A stretch of 16,468 nucleotides of DNA from Eimeria necatrix. Its lineage: Eukaryota; Apicomplexa; Conoidasida; Eucoccidiorida; Eimeriidae. The notes under the pieces were generated by a model. The model was given only the letters and a program-made list of their open reading frames with translations. It was not told where the DNA came from and made no database searches. Where the stretch lies: assembly GCF_000499385.1 (NCBI RefSeq), contig NW_013654623.1, positions 1 to 16,468 of the forward strand. Direction: 5' to 3'. The position numbers and the translations under genes were made by a program. This document shows, piece by piece, positions 8,221-16,468 of the stretch. How positions within the stretch are numbered: position 1 is the stretch's first letter; each line of letters begins with the position of its first letter.

Positions 8221-11200
8221 AAGAAATAAAACGGTTTAATTATTATTTTCCTTCCGTTTTAACCCTTTTTTTGGCGACAAAAATGAATTTTTAGTGGAGG
8301 ATCGCCCCTGGTCATCCTGCGCTGCGGCGATGCACTCGGGCCCGCAGTGTATACGGACCTTCTGCGTGGAAGCAGCGGATACACCTGGAACACCACTGCA
8401 CTTTTAACTTTCTTTCTTTTTGCATTTTATAAAGTTCCATTTAATGCAATTTTGCTGCTCCACAGCTCGAGCCCGCGGCTGCTTCTGGAGAGTCCGGAAG
8501 AGCCATCCCAGCGGGGAGTTCAAGTTTGTTCAAGTTTTCCTTTCTGCAGCACCAAAAGAATGCTCGAAGAGGTTTTCTTGCCCATCAGACTGCAGATCAC
8601 TGGAAAGCTTCAGGAAATTGCACTTGGAATGTTCTTCTCTCGCGAAAGAAATCGAAACTGCCTCCATCTTAGTGGGGAAAACACACTTCAGCCTAGCAAG
8701 TGCAACTTCTACAGAGAAAGCACTTAAGCCTTTTCCCGAAAGCGCCGCGGCCCAGCCCCTCTAGCAAAAGGGAAAGCCCTGCAGGGCCTGGAGGCCCGGC
8801 GGTTTGCTGCTGCTGCTGCCTTGCTGCTGATTTAGTCGAAGTTAATAAAGCGGACTAAGAGTGCAAAGTGTCTGCAGCGGGGTGGGTGTACTGACAGCAG
8901 CAGCCCTGCAGCAGCTTCTGAAAGCAGCAACGGCCAGGCCCTAGTGTACAGCCACAGGGGCAGCGTAGGCCAGCAACGCACAGCTACAGGGCTTTCAAAA
9001 GGTTCTTCAAAAGAATATTTTCTCAAATTAATGTGGCTTTTAAAAGGTTCTTCAAAAGTCTATTTTTCCTAATTAATCTGACAGACAAGGCCCACAATGT
9101 TGGCGCACAACTAATGGACTCTTAAGCCCAAATGGCCTTCTCTGGGCGCTCCCGCATGCAAGGGTTGCTGTTGATGTCAAGACTAGTTTGCTAGTTTTAA
9201 CTTCGGCTAAAACAAGTATTAAGTGTCAGCACGAAAGGGCCTTCGGAGTGGAGAGAAAATAGAAAAGTTTTAAACTCATGACAGTTATTTTTTCCAAATT
9301 CTTTTTTCCAGTTTTCCCCTCAGAAGCACCACTTTATAAGGCCCAAGCGGCTTTTGTTTTGAGCAAACGACTTCTAATTCTTACCCGTCTTTAAATTCCC
9401 CTAGCCTGAGTTTTGGTAGGCCTCTAGCAATAACTTTAACTCCGCAAAGTAGAGGCAAACTGCCGTATGCTGCCGCTTGGATAAGCTTGCAACAAGCGCG
9501 CCAGAAGAAGGCGAGAAAAGCCAATTGCTGCTGCAGTAGGTTAAGATGTTAAGGGCTGCAGCAGCTAACTGCAAGCAAATGCTCTTGAATGGATTCCTTT
9601 TAAATGCATCCCCAGAGCCGCCACAAACTGAAAAGACCGCAAAGTGCTGCAGGAGTCTGTGTCCTCCGCTGGAGATCTCGCGAGAATAAGTCTTTGTTGG
9701 AATGCCACATTGTGAGATACGTTTTCCAATTTCTGGTTTTTTGATTGCCTTTGTTTGCTTATTTCTCCCACATTCTAGCGAGGAGCCTTCATATGTCGCA
9801 GTCCCAGGCTGCCCCAGCTCACGGACAGCAGCAAATAGCCAATAAGCCACGCAGCAAAAGGCCCGGCACTTCACTCCAGGCCTGTCTGTTTTGGCCTAGA
9901 GAACAGCTCAGTTATATTAGAGCGAAACTCTGAGACCAACTACGCGCAAGCTACACCACGCAACTCAGGCACTCGCATGTCCCTATATTTTGCAGGCATT
10001 TATCTGCTCTTCTCCACTCGCCTCGACAGTCTCCCTTGCACTTTTTAAAACAAAAGCAGCTCTTTTCGACAAGGGCTACGCACAGACAGGCCACACGAAC
10101 AATCACAAGTTCTGGCTCTCCTTTATTCCCGGCAACAGCCAGCTTCTACTCAACTTCATGGCCCACCAGTTTCACCCAAAGGCACTGGCCAGGCTCTCCT
10201 GGTAGTAGAAGCCTTGGCCCAATCTGTCACTGAATTGGCTAAGGAACTATCAGGCTTGGGAATGCTGCCAGCTCTGCGTGGCCCCGAAGGAAAGTTTGGA
10301 GGCGGGCTCTCTTCTCCGCAGTCTTCTGAGACGAGCTGAGAATGTGCCGTTTTGACTCGGGCGACTGCCTGGGCTTTCTCTGCTGTTTGTCGGACAAAGC
10401 CGCCTCGGCACTGAGACCACAATTTCCTAGAAGACCCAATGTGGCACTGTTAGCTGCTGCCAAAATAGCCCCATGCGCCTCAAGCCCCAGAAGCGCTGGT
10501 TCGGGGGGCAGCTGCTGTCGGACTTTAACACAAAACATGCAAGTGACTTCGCAGGTTTCGAATGTTCTCTAGCTTTTACGAAGTAAACCCGAGCAATAAG
10601 ACTTTCTTTACCTGCTAGCCTAAGCAGGGCTTTTGCCTGAAATCTTTTTGGTTCAAGCTGCTGCCACTGCATGCAGCCCGGCCCCCACAGTAGCGCAGCA
10701 GATAAGGAAAAGCGACTACGCAATTTTTTGCTTACTCGAATATGTGCACAGAATAGAGATGGCTGTCGAAGAGAAGAGCCTTTCACAAATGGCTGCGTGC
10801 TTGCAGGGGTATGAATGCATGCAGTGTAGTGGGAATCACTACAGTGTAGCCCAGAAATGGCCTTCAAGACCATCTAACTCAGAATCTGTGGACTGAAGGA
10901 ATAACTGGAAGTAACAAACATCCAAAGGAAATAAGTTGTCCAGTGGTCAGGCCAGTGAGCGCTGCAGCTATGCCCGGGGCTTGGGGCTGGCAAGAGGCAC
11001 TGAAGCTGCTCTGCAAATCAGGCGCATGCAGGAGAAGAAGTGTCCGGCAGACAGCCAATTAGTCCTTGAAAATGGATCTAAAGTGATGCTCTTTGGGTCC
11101 TTTCAAAACTCAAAGGGGGTCTCGAAAATGCAGTGATAAGTATGAACCTTTGTAGCCACAAAGGAGAAACAAGTACCATTTATGACCCCTTGGGGCATCT

Positions 11201-12863
11201 GTGGGACTTCAGGGGCTCACTAAGTACTAGTTTGGCTGCTGCCTTTTTCCCCCGTTGCAGTTAGACAGGTTTTGCCAATAAATACACTTTGAAAACCTCC
11301 CCAAAAGTCTAAAAAAGCCCTTATTTTCGGCAGGGGTCCCACGAAAGATGTTTTCTTTTTGCGCTGGCGCTCTTTAGGGGGCCGCGCAGTTCCAGAGAAA
11401 AAGTGCTTTTTGGAAGCTGCTGCCTCCAGATCTTCTTCAGATGAGCCGCTATTCTCCACACAAAGACAAAAGCTGAGGATATTCCTGAGGGCAAATACTT
11501 GACTTCTCGTGCTTCTATAGGAGAAGTGCTCTCGGGAAGTCCTTCTCGCTAATGGCGCTGAGCTCTTTAGTACAACTGAAGTCAACTCGTGACAGAATAT
11601 TCCTAGAGGCAATTGAAACAAGCACAAGTTGGAAGTGAAAAGCGAAACCCATGAGGCATGCAGCAGCAGCAGCAGCTCCAGCAGCAGCAGCAGCAGCACC
11701 GGCAGCAGCAGGGGAAGTTTATAGCTAGAGAAGCTCCAAACTGCTCTAGTTTCCTTTTGAGAATTGCTGAGTCATAAGAACTGCTGCTGCTGTTCTCAGA
11801 AGTCTGCTGCAGCAGCAGCCTCGAGTTCAGCGCAGAGGCCAGCTGCAGCACATCTGAATTTTAGGGATACAGAAGAAGCAAAGGAAAGCAAAGAAAAACA
11901 AAAGTGGAGAGAAAACTGGCAAGACAGAAAAGTTGAGATTGCTTAGGGTGTCTGCAGGCAGCAATTTTGCGCAGTGTCTCGTGAGAACTAAAAGTGCATG
12001 CGTTTTGTTCAGATTTTATTATCAGATTTTATTTTAAATGTTTGTTGAATCTTTTTGTTTGAAGGAAAGGGACTTCCTCCCAGTGGATGAGTGGGTGAGC
12101 TTTCTGGGGCGGTGAGATTCTGCCGCGGGCGGTCCACAGAGCCGCAGTCAAATTCTGAATTGCTGGGCTAAAACCGAAAACAAACTTTCAGCTTTAATGA
12201 ATATTCAGATAATTAAATTAAATTGAAGTAAATTGGCCTCCACTTATCGGCAGAGCTCGCGCTTGTTCTCCACTGAATGAATGGTGAGGGCGCAGTGGAC
12301 AGGTGGTCAGCCGGGCGGCGCGAGCAGCGTCTTCACCAGCCTCACCAAACTGCAAAGACCCTAAATAAGAAAAAACTAATAAAAATATATAATCGAAATA
12401 AAGGAATACAAGCGAAAAAGAGGGAACTGCAATGGAAAAGTGCGCAGTGTACGTACACCGCAGGAAGCCCGAAGCGGGGAGTGCTAGCGAGACGGTGAAA
12501 CACGAGTGCTCGGCTGGAGTTCTTAGGCCGAAATAGCAAAAGTCTGGACTTTTTGAAGAAACACACTTAAAAAGTGTGCGGATCAGGATTTGAATTTGTG
12601 GAATGCAGCAGAATCGACGGCACCGCTAGCCTAGCTGCGCCCTGAGCTGGTCCAGGGCGGCAGCGGCGGTGGCGCGACTTAGAGGGTTTCCCGCGGAGGA
12701 TCTGTCGCGAATTTGGGAGAGCAGCAGCAGAAAGCGAAATAATTAGCTTTATTGGAGCGCTGAAGTGTTGGGTGGCGGGCGTCGCTCTCGGGTGTGGCCG
12801 CGGTCGCATGCTGGAGCCTCAAGACCAGCGAAGCTTCGCGTCTGCGCGGCGCTGCAGCAGCTC
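8221..12863. other. Repeat-poor spacer without supported genes
   Basis: About 4.6 kb in which CAG/CTG tracts almost disappear; the exceptions are short tracts at about 8803-8829, 11660-11712 and 11783-11820. Base composition is mixed with AT-rich patches (8220-8290, 9000-9080, 12000-12060, 12190-12235). Frames of 140-160 codons exist (9874-9401, 10873-10427 and 11699-11220 on the minus strand) but none resembles a family, has convincing splice sites or is longer than chance allows. I found no tRNA, rRNA or transposon signature by eye. It contains a 45 bp tandem duplication, listed separately, and several GCATGC motifs. Confidence 0.55.
8990..9079. repeat. 45 bp imperfect tandem duplication
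   Basis: GGCTTTCAAAAGGTTCTTC at 8990 recurs as GGCTTTTAAAAGGTTCTTC at 9035, and both continue into AAAAG and a T-rich run followed by AATTAAT. The period is 45 bp with two copies. It lies in an otherwise non-repetitive AT-rich segment. Confidence 0.8.
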
Positions 12864-12906
12864 CCCCGTTTCTAATTAGTGCTTTTTCTTGCAATTGTCT
12901 TTGCAG
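12864..12906 (+). other. Probable 3' splice site of a 5'-UTR intron of the myosin gene
   Basis: TTTCTAATTAGTGC at 12868 gives a branch-point-like CTAAT, followed by a T-rich tract and TTTGCAG ending at 12906. Downstream, the myosin frame has a stop (TGA at 12923-12925) before its first ATG, so any exon starting at 12907 is untranslated until 13064. The matching donor is not identified. Confidence 0.4.
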
Positions 12907-12932
12907 CCACCTTTGCTGCTGCTGAGGGCGCT

Positions 12933-12998
12933 ATGTGGACTTGGCAGCAGCAGCAGCTTTCCCTCTCGAAGCCTCGCCCGCGCCGCGGCCCGCAGTAG
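12933..12998 (+). CDS. Upstream ORF in the myosin leader (21 codons plus stop)
   Basis: ATG at 12933 starts a short frame (MWTWQQQQLSLSKPRPRRGP) ending at TAG 12996-12998, 65 bp before and out of frame with the myosin ATG at 13064. If the transcript begins upstream of 12933, scanning ribosomes meet this ATG first, which could lower myosin translation. It has no similarity I recognise; a regulatory role is inference. Confidence 0.3.
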   Translation: MWTWQQQQLSLSKPRPRRGPQ

Positions 12999-13063
12999 CG
13001 CGCCCCAAGCCTTTGGCTGCAGCGAGGGCTGGCAGCCGCAGCCGGGGGCCACTGGGGGGGCCA

Positions 13064-13473
13064 ATGGAGGCCAAGGCGGGGGGCAAGAAGGGGGGGGCCC
13101 CCGGGGGGCCCCCGGGGGCCCCCGGGGCCCCCAAGGCCAAGGCCAAACTCGAACGCAAGTACTCCCTCGTGGAACTCGGGGACTACTTGGTGGGCTCGAA
13201 CGTGTGGGTCCGCGAGAAGCAGCGGGAGGACTTGTACGCGTTGGCGAAGGTGGTTTCGATTGCGGGGACTTCTTTGAATGTCGAAGTCGAGGGAGTTTCC
13301 AAAACGGTGCAGCAAGAAGAATGTTTAAACGCTAATGTAGGGTTTTCTCCGGAAAGCTGCAACGACCTTTCCAAGCTGCCCCACGCCAACGAGGCCGCCG
13401 CCCTCCACATCATCCGCGAGAGGTACCTCCGCGACATCATCTACGTACGTCTTGCTGCAGCAGCAGCAGCGCT

Positions 13474-13508
<35 letters not shown>

Positions 13509-14810
13509 GCTGCAGCAGCAGCTCTAAAGCAGCCTTGGGTTGCGCGCCCGGGCCTGCTGGCTCGCCGTCTCAGCAGTTCCGAATGCTCACCTGCTGCGTG
13601 CAGGCTTCAGCTCTCTAGGGTTTAGGGTTTGGGGTTTAGGGTTTAGGGTTTAGGGTTTAGGGTTTGGGGCGCGCAGCCGACAGAGTTGCAGGGGCTGAGT
13701 CGCAGAGCGCACTGCGCCGTGCGCCCATTCTCCGCGCTGCGCGCGGCGTCTGCGTCTCGGGCGTGGGGTTTGGGCCTCGGACTAGGGTTTAGGGTTTAGG
13801 GTTTAGGGTTTAGGGTTTGTGTGCAGACGTACGCGGGGCGGCTGCTGATAGCGCTGAACCCCTTCAAAGCCATCGCGGGACTCTACGAACCCGCGGCCAT
13901 CACTCGCTACCAAAACGCAGACACTTCGCGGGGCTTTCCCGCGGAGTTGCCGCCGCACACTTTCGCCGTGGCGCAGTGCGCGATGGACTTGATGCGCCTC
14001 GCCCGCGAAAACCAGTCCTGCGTGGTTTCGGGGGAGAGCGGCGCGGGCAAAACGGAAACTGCCAGACAACTTATGCAGTATTTCGCCAGCGATAAGGAAG
14101 GCTCTCGAGGTTCTCGAGTGCAAGACATCATTTTGGGCGCAAATCCGGTGCTCGAGGCCGTCGGAAACGCAAAGTTCGCCGCAGTGGCTGCGCCTGTTGC
14201 TGAACTTGAACGGCACTTCAACTCAAAGATCCACCCCTTAAACCCGCCGATCCGCAGTTCTCTTAGTCGTATTTCGCGTTTAGTCTTCTTTAGCCTTCAA
14301 ATTAGTCCAAGTTTCAGGCCGGGAGCTGCTGTTTTCGCGAAGTTCAAAAACTTGAATTTTTGTGCAGCTTTCGCCGCGCTGGCTCCGCGCTTTCTGCATT
14401 TCACTTCTTTTCGACTTTAAAACAACCATTTGGCCTTTTATTAACTGTTTATTATTATCTATTTCTGCCTTTTTGTGCTGCTTTCCCCGAATTCAGAACT
14501 TTGCGCAACAACAACTCCTCGCGCTTCGGGCGCTTCGTCAAGCTCGAAGTCGCGCCCACAGGAGGCATTCACGGGGGCCTCATTAACAACTACATGTTGG
14601 AGTTATCTCGAATTGAATTTCAAGGCCAGGGCGAACGCAATTACCACATTTTCTACCAAATGATCAAAGGGCTCACTGCCGAGGAGAAGGCCAGCTGCGA
14701 ACTCAAGCAAGCCACCGAATACGAATTCCTCAACAAAAGCGGCTGCTACGAAGTCGAGACAGTCAACGACCTCCAGGAATTCGCAGACGTCAGGCAGCAG
14801 CTCGAGTGAG

Positions 14811-14861
<51 letters not shown>

Positions 14862-14949
14862 GCAGCGGGAGGTGTCGCGCCTGCTGCAGCTACCGTTGTT
14901 GCTGCGAGCCCGCTCTGCAGTTCACGCCTAGCACCCACCAGCAGCAACT

Positions 14950-14988
<39 letters not shown>

Positions 14989-16034
14989 CAGTTGTGTTTG
15001 AACGTAAAGTGTCCTTGTCTGGCTGTGTGCTGCAGTTTGATTTTATCCAAAGAAGAGCAGCTGGCTTATTTCAAGGCTTTGTCTGCTGTCTTGCTTTGCG
15101 GAAACATTAAGTTCAATAATGTGCAGGCAATGGGCACAGACAAGTAAATACTTTCCTGAGTCCTTCGGAATAGTACAAATTTGTTGCTTTTTGTGTCTGC
15201 AACATGCTGCTGCCTTTTTCTATTATAAGTTGAATCATTTAACTTTATTTTTATAGTTTTTTGGTTTAATTTTTCTTTTTGTTTCTCTGCTTTCCTTACC
15301 AGATTTGTTTGCATGCACTTTTCTTTTGCTGGTTTTGTGTCGCACCTCTATTTGCTCGTATTCAGCTTTGTGGTTTGACTCTGGTTTCGTTTCTTTATCT
15401 GTTTGTTTCTCATTCCTGTTCTCTTATTCATTTAAAAGTTTCATTGACATCTCCAAAGTTTGTTCTTTTCTTTATTTCTTTCGCCTTTTTGCCTTTCTTT
15501 CTGCTGCGCTGCAGAGCTGCAAAGCTGCAAAACGAAGGCGACTTCGACAAAATTGCTTCTCTTTTTGGAGCCAAGAAAAATACCTTGCTGGAGGTTTGTT
15601 TCGCACCGCATTAGGGTTTAGGGTTTAGGGTTTAGGGTTTGGGGTTTCGGGTTTCCATAACTAAGCGCAACCAACGCCGCGACACATTCACAAACATCCA
15701 ACTGCGCACAAGCATCTCAGTCCACGAAATCCCGCATTTAAATGCAATTAAATATTCTATTTGTAGAAATTTTAAAGTGGAAAAAGAGAAGCACTTGGGA
15801 AATATCGGCGAAGTCCTTCTTTTCTGGTTTTTTTTTGGCTTGCGGGCTCAGGCTTTGACCATCAACACTGTTGAAGTGCGGGGAAACATCATCAAAAGTC
15901 CTTTGTCTGCAGAACAAGCTTTGGTGATGTGTCGCTCAATGGCAAAGGAAGTTTACAGCGTTTTGTTCGACTTTATTGTCGAGTCTTTCAACAGCAAAAT
16001 CAGCTTCGATCACGAAAACAAAGTTTGGATTGGA
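13064..16034 (+). CDS. Myosin heavy chain, N-terminal half of motor domain (six exons, runs off right edge)
   Basis: Exons: 13064-13444, 13827-14173, 14497-14805, 15036-15143, 15515-15593, 15852-16034; total 1407 nt, 469 residues, one frame across all GT-AG junctions. The ATG at 13064 is the first after an in-frame stop at 12923. Domains: Gly/Pro/Lys-rich start (1-30); SH3-like region around VGSNVWVREK (~45-75); LPHANEAAALHIIRERYLRD before the transducer; IALNPFK (135-141); P-loop GESGAGKT (196-203); NAKTLRNNNSSRFGRF with switch I (240-256); NYHIFYQM; EEQLAYFKALSAVLLCGNIKF; NIIKSPLSAEQALVMCRSMAK; FDFIVESFN; and WIG, where the family continues with VLDIFGFE in the next exon. It is an actin-activated ATPase motor. 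The nucleotide-binding residues seen are intact; the switch-II, actin-binding, lever-arm and tail parts lie outside. The class is not determined; canonical motifs argue against a strongly diverged motor. The last donor (GTGGGT at 16035) is inferred from the expected V-L-D-I continuation. Confidence 0.93.
13075..13135 (+). repeat. G/C-run block just after the myosin start codon
   Basis: Successive runs of four to seven G alternate with runs of five C, giving nested GGGGGCCCCC palindromes; it encodes Gly, Pro and Ala (KKGGAPGGPPGAPGAP). With the G-runs at 13043-13060 it has G-quadruplex and hairpin potential spanning the start codon. Confidence 0.75.
13616..13668 (+). repeat. Telomere-like TTTAGGG array in myosin intron 1 (first)
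   Basis: Seven or so heptamers, mostly TTTAGGG with TTTGGGG variants, in the same orientation as transcription. Confidence 0.93.
13783..13819 (+). repeat. Telomere-like TTTAGGG array in myosin intron 1 (second)
   Basis: Five consecutive heptamers immediately before TGTGTGCAG, the 3' splice site of intron 1. The expected pyrimidine tract is replaced by TTTAGGG repeats. Confidence 0.93.
14174..14496 (+). other. Myosin intron 2
   Basis: Donor AA|GTTCGC, acceptor TTCAG|AAC, phase 2, 323 bp. Splicing restores NAKTLRNNN across the junction. It is AT-rich with a long T-rich region before the acceptor and, unlike introns 1, 3 and 5, contains no recognisable repeat. Confidence 0.88.
14806..15035 (+). 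other. Myosin intron 3 with two CAG tracts
   Basis: Donor GA|GTGAGA, acceptor GCTGCAG|TTTG, phase 2, 230 bp. Splicing gives RQQLDLILSKEEQLAYFKAL. CAG tracts occupy about 14811-14861 and 14949-14987, on the sense strand. Confidence 0.88.
15144..15514 (+). other. Myosin intron 4
   Basis: Donor AA|GTAAAT, acceptor CGCTGCAG|AGC, phase 2, 371 bp. Splicing gives GTDKAAKLQNEGDF. It is strongly T-rich over its second half and contains one GCATGC (15311); it has no tandem repeat. Confidence 0.85.
15594..15851 (+). other. Myosin intron 5 with telomere-like array
   Basis: Donor GAG|GTTTGT, acceptor GGCTCAG|GCT, phase 0, 258 bp. Splicing gives KNTLLEALTINTVEV. The array sits 17 bp inside the donor. Confidence 0.85.
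15611..15652 (+). repeat. Telomere-like TTTAGGG array in myosin intron 5
   Basis: Four TTTAGGG-type heptamers followed by TTTGGGG and TTTCGGG variants, in the same orientation as transcription and near the donor site. Confidence 0.93.
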
Positions 16035-16063
16035 GTGGGTTCCAAAGAGCCAGGCTGCGAGTT

Positions 16064-16225
16064 TTGGACATTTAAATAACACAATTTAGCATTTAAATAA
16101 CACAATTTGGCATTTAAATTATCAATAAATCCTTTTAAAGTCAATAAATAGCACAATTGGACATTTAAATGGCAGACATTTAAATGGCATAATTTAACTT
16201 TTAAATAAACATCAAATCCTTTTAA
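16064..16225 (+). repeat. AT-rich ~21 bp degenerate repeats around ATTTAAAT
   Basis: The unit CATTTAAATAACACAATTT recurs at about 16069, 16090 and 16110, then in diverged form to 16225, with CCTTTTAAA variants. ATTTAAAT is palindromic. It lies in the last myosin intron visible, which runs from 16035 beyond the window. Confidence 0.8.
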
Positions 16226-16317
16226 ATTCATTTGTGCAGTCGAGCCGCTTCTAAAACTGCATTGGGAATGCGAAATGCAAACTTTCTTTTAAATCAAATT
16301 GAGAAAGCTCGTGCAAA

Positions 16318-16468
16318 ATGCATTTCTTTCTTTTGTTTTACATGCATTTCTGCTTCTTTGCATGCATTTCTTTCTTTTGTTTTACATGCATTTCTGCTTC
16401 TTTGCATGCATTTCTTTCTTTTGTTTTGCATGCATTTCTGCTTCTTTGCATGCATTTCTTTCTTTTGT
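16318..16468 (+). repeat. 44 bp tandem repeat reaching the window edge
   Basis: Copies start at 16318, 16362, 16406 and 16450 (the last cut by the edge). Each unit is two related halves, ATGCATTTCTTTCTTTTG... and ATGCATTTCTGCTTC..., so it looks like a duplicated ~22 bp ancestor. Copy 3 has one A-to-G change creating an extra GCATGC. The array probably continues to the right inside the myosin intron. Confidence 0.92.

Larger units (their letters stand above)
13445..13826 (+). other. Myosin intron 1 with CAG tract and two telomere-like arrays
   Basis: Donor TAC|GTACGT, acceptor GTGTGCAG|ACG, phase 0, 382 bp. It joins DIIY to TYAGRLLIALNPFK. The contents are a CAG tract (13456-13522), a TTTAGGG array (13616-13668), a GC-rich segment, and a second array (13783-13819) that ends seven bases before the acceptor AG. 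ACGTACG occurs at both exon borders (13443-13449 and 13827-13833). Confidence 0.9.

Noticed and set aside
9401..9874. 157-codon minus-strand ORF in the quiet spacer
   Set aside because: No family resemblance, no repeat-type tracts seen in the real genes here, and a length compatible with chance in ~4.6 kb read in six frames.
10427..10873. 148-codon minus-strand ORF starting with ATG
   Set aside because: Reads like untranslated sequence with no recognisable domain, and no splice partners were found.
11220..11699. 159-codon minus-strand ORF with a Lys/Arg-rich stretch
   Set aside because: The N-terminus is translated CAG repeat and the remainder resembles nothing known to me; I saw no reverse transcriptase or integrase motif that would make it a transposon relic.
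12638..12659. Seven-base hairpin CGCCCTG / CAGGGCG as a possible structured RNA
   Set aside because: Too short and isolated; there is no cloverleaf, box motifs or T-run, so it is compatible with chance.
12935..13618. Myosin start at 12935 and read-through past 13444
   Set aside because: The codon at 12935 is GTG, and the frame past 13444 enters a CAG tract and leaves the myosin family. The GTACGT donor at 13445 joins exactly to TYAGRLLIALNPFK.
16318..16468. CRISPR-like array
   Set aside because: Direct tandem repeat with no unique spacers, in a eukaryotic intron.

Overview
The window looks like nuclear DNA of a coccidian apicomplexan, most probably Eimeria. Three things point there: pervasive CAG/CTG trinucleotide tracts that run through exons, introns and spacers and are read in genes as poly-Gln, poly-Ala and poly-Ser; interstitial arrays of the telomere-type heptamer TTTAGGG; and short GT-AG introns. 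There is no bacterial, viral or plasmid signature. The species call is inference; no marker gene is present.

Layout. Positions 1-1391 (minus strand) hold the 5' part of an ankyrin-repeat gene with one intron (954-750) that runs off the left edge. Positions 1392-4741 are a repeat-rich spacer with many CAG/CTG tracts, a ~210 bp GGCTAGCTAGCT array (about 2647-2855), a pair of outward-facing telomere-like arrays (3228-3255 and 3314-3419) and a few short coding-like stretches that I cannot assemble into a gene. Positions 4742-7804 (minus) are one uninterrupted ~1020-codon gene for a Gln/Ala/Ser-rich helical protein with an N-terminal hydrophobic segment; I do not recognise its family. From about 8.2 kb to 12.86 kb trinucleotide tracts almost vanish and I find no supportable gene. 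From 13064 (plus) to beyond the right edge lies a myosin heavy-chain gene. Six exons give 469 residues in one consistent frame, covering the first part of the motor domain including the P-loop GESGAGKT and the switch-I segment NNNSSRFG.

The three genes have no obvious shared pathway. Two are on the minus strand and the myosin is on the plus strand, separated from its neighbour by a ~5 kb divergent spacer. The alternation of repeat-rich and repeat-poor segments matches what has been described for Eimeria tenella chromosomes.

The best leads are: the ankyrin gene as a possible ankyrin-bromodomain (BDP1-like) chromatin protein; its intron, which is mostly trinucleotide repeat and bounded by near-identical 15-16 bp direct repeats covering both splice sites; telomere-type arrays inside two myosin introns, one almost touching a 3' splice site; and an unassigned, possibly secreted Gln/Ala-rich protein. 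I do not see a convincing new multi-gene system.
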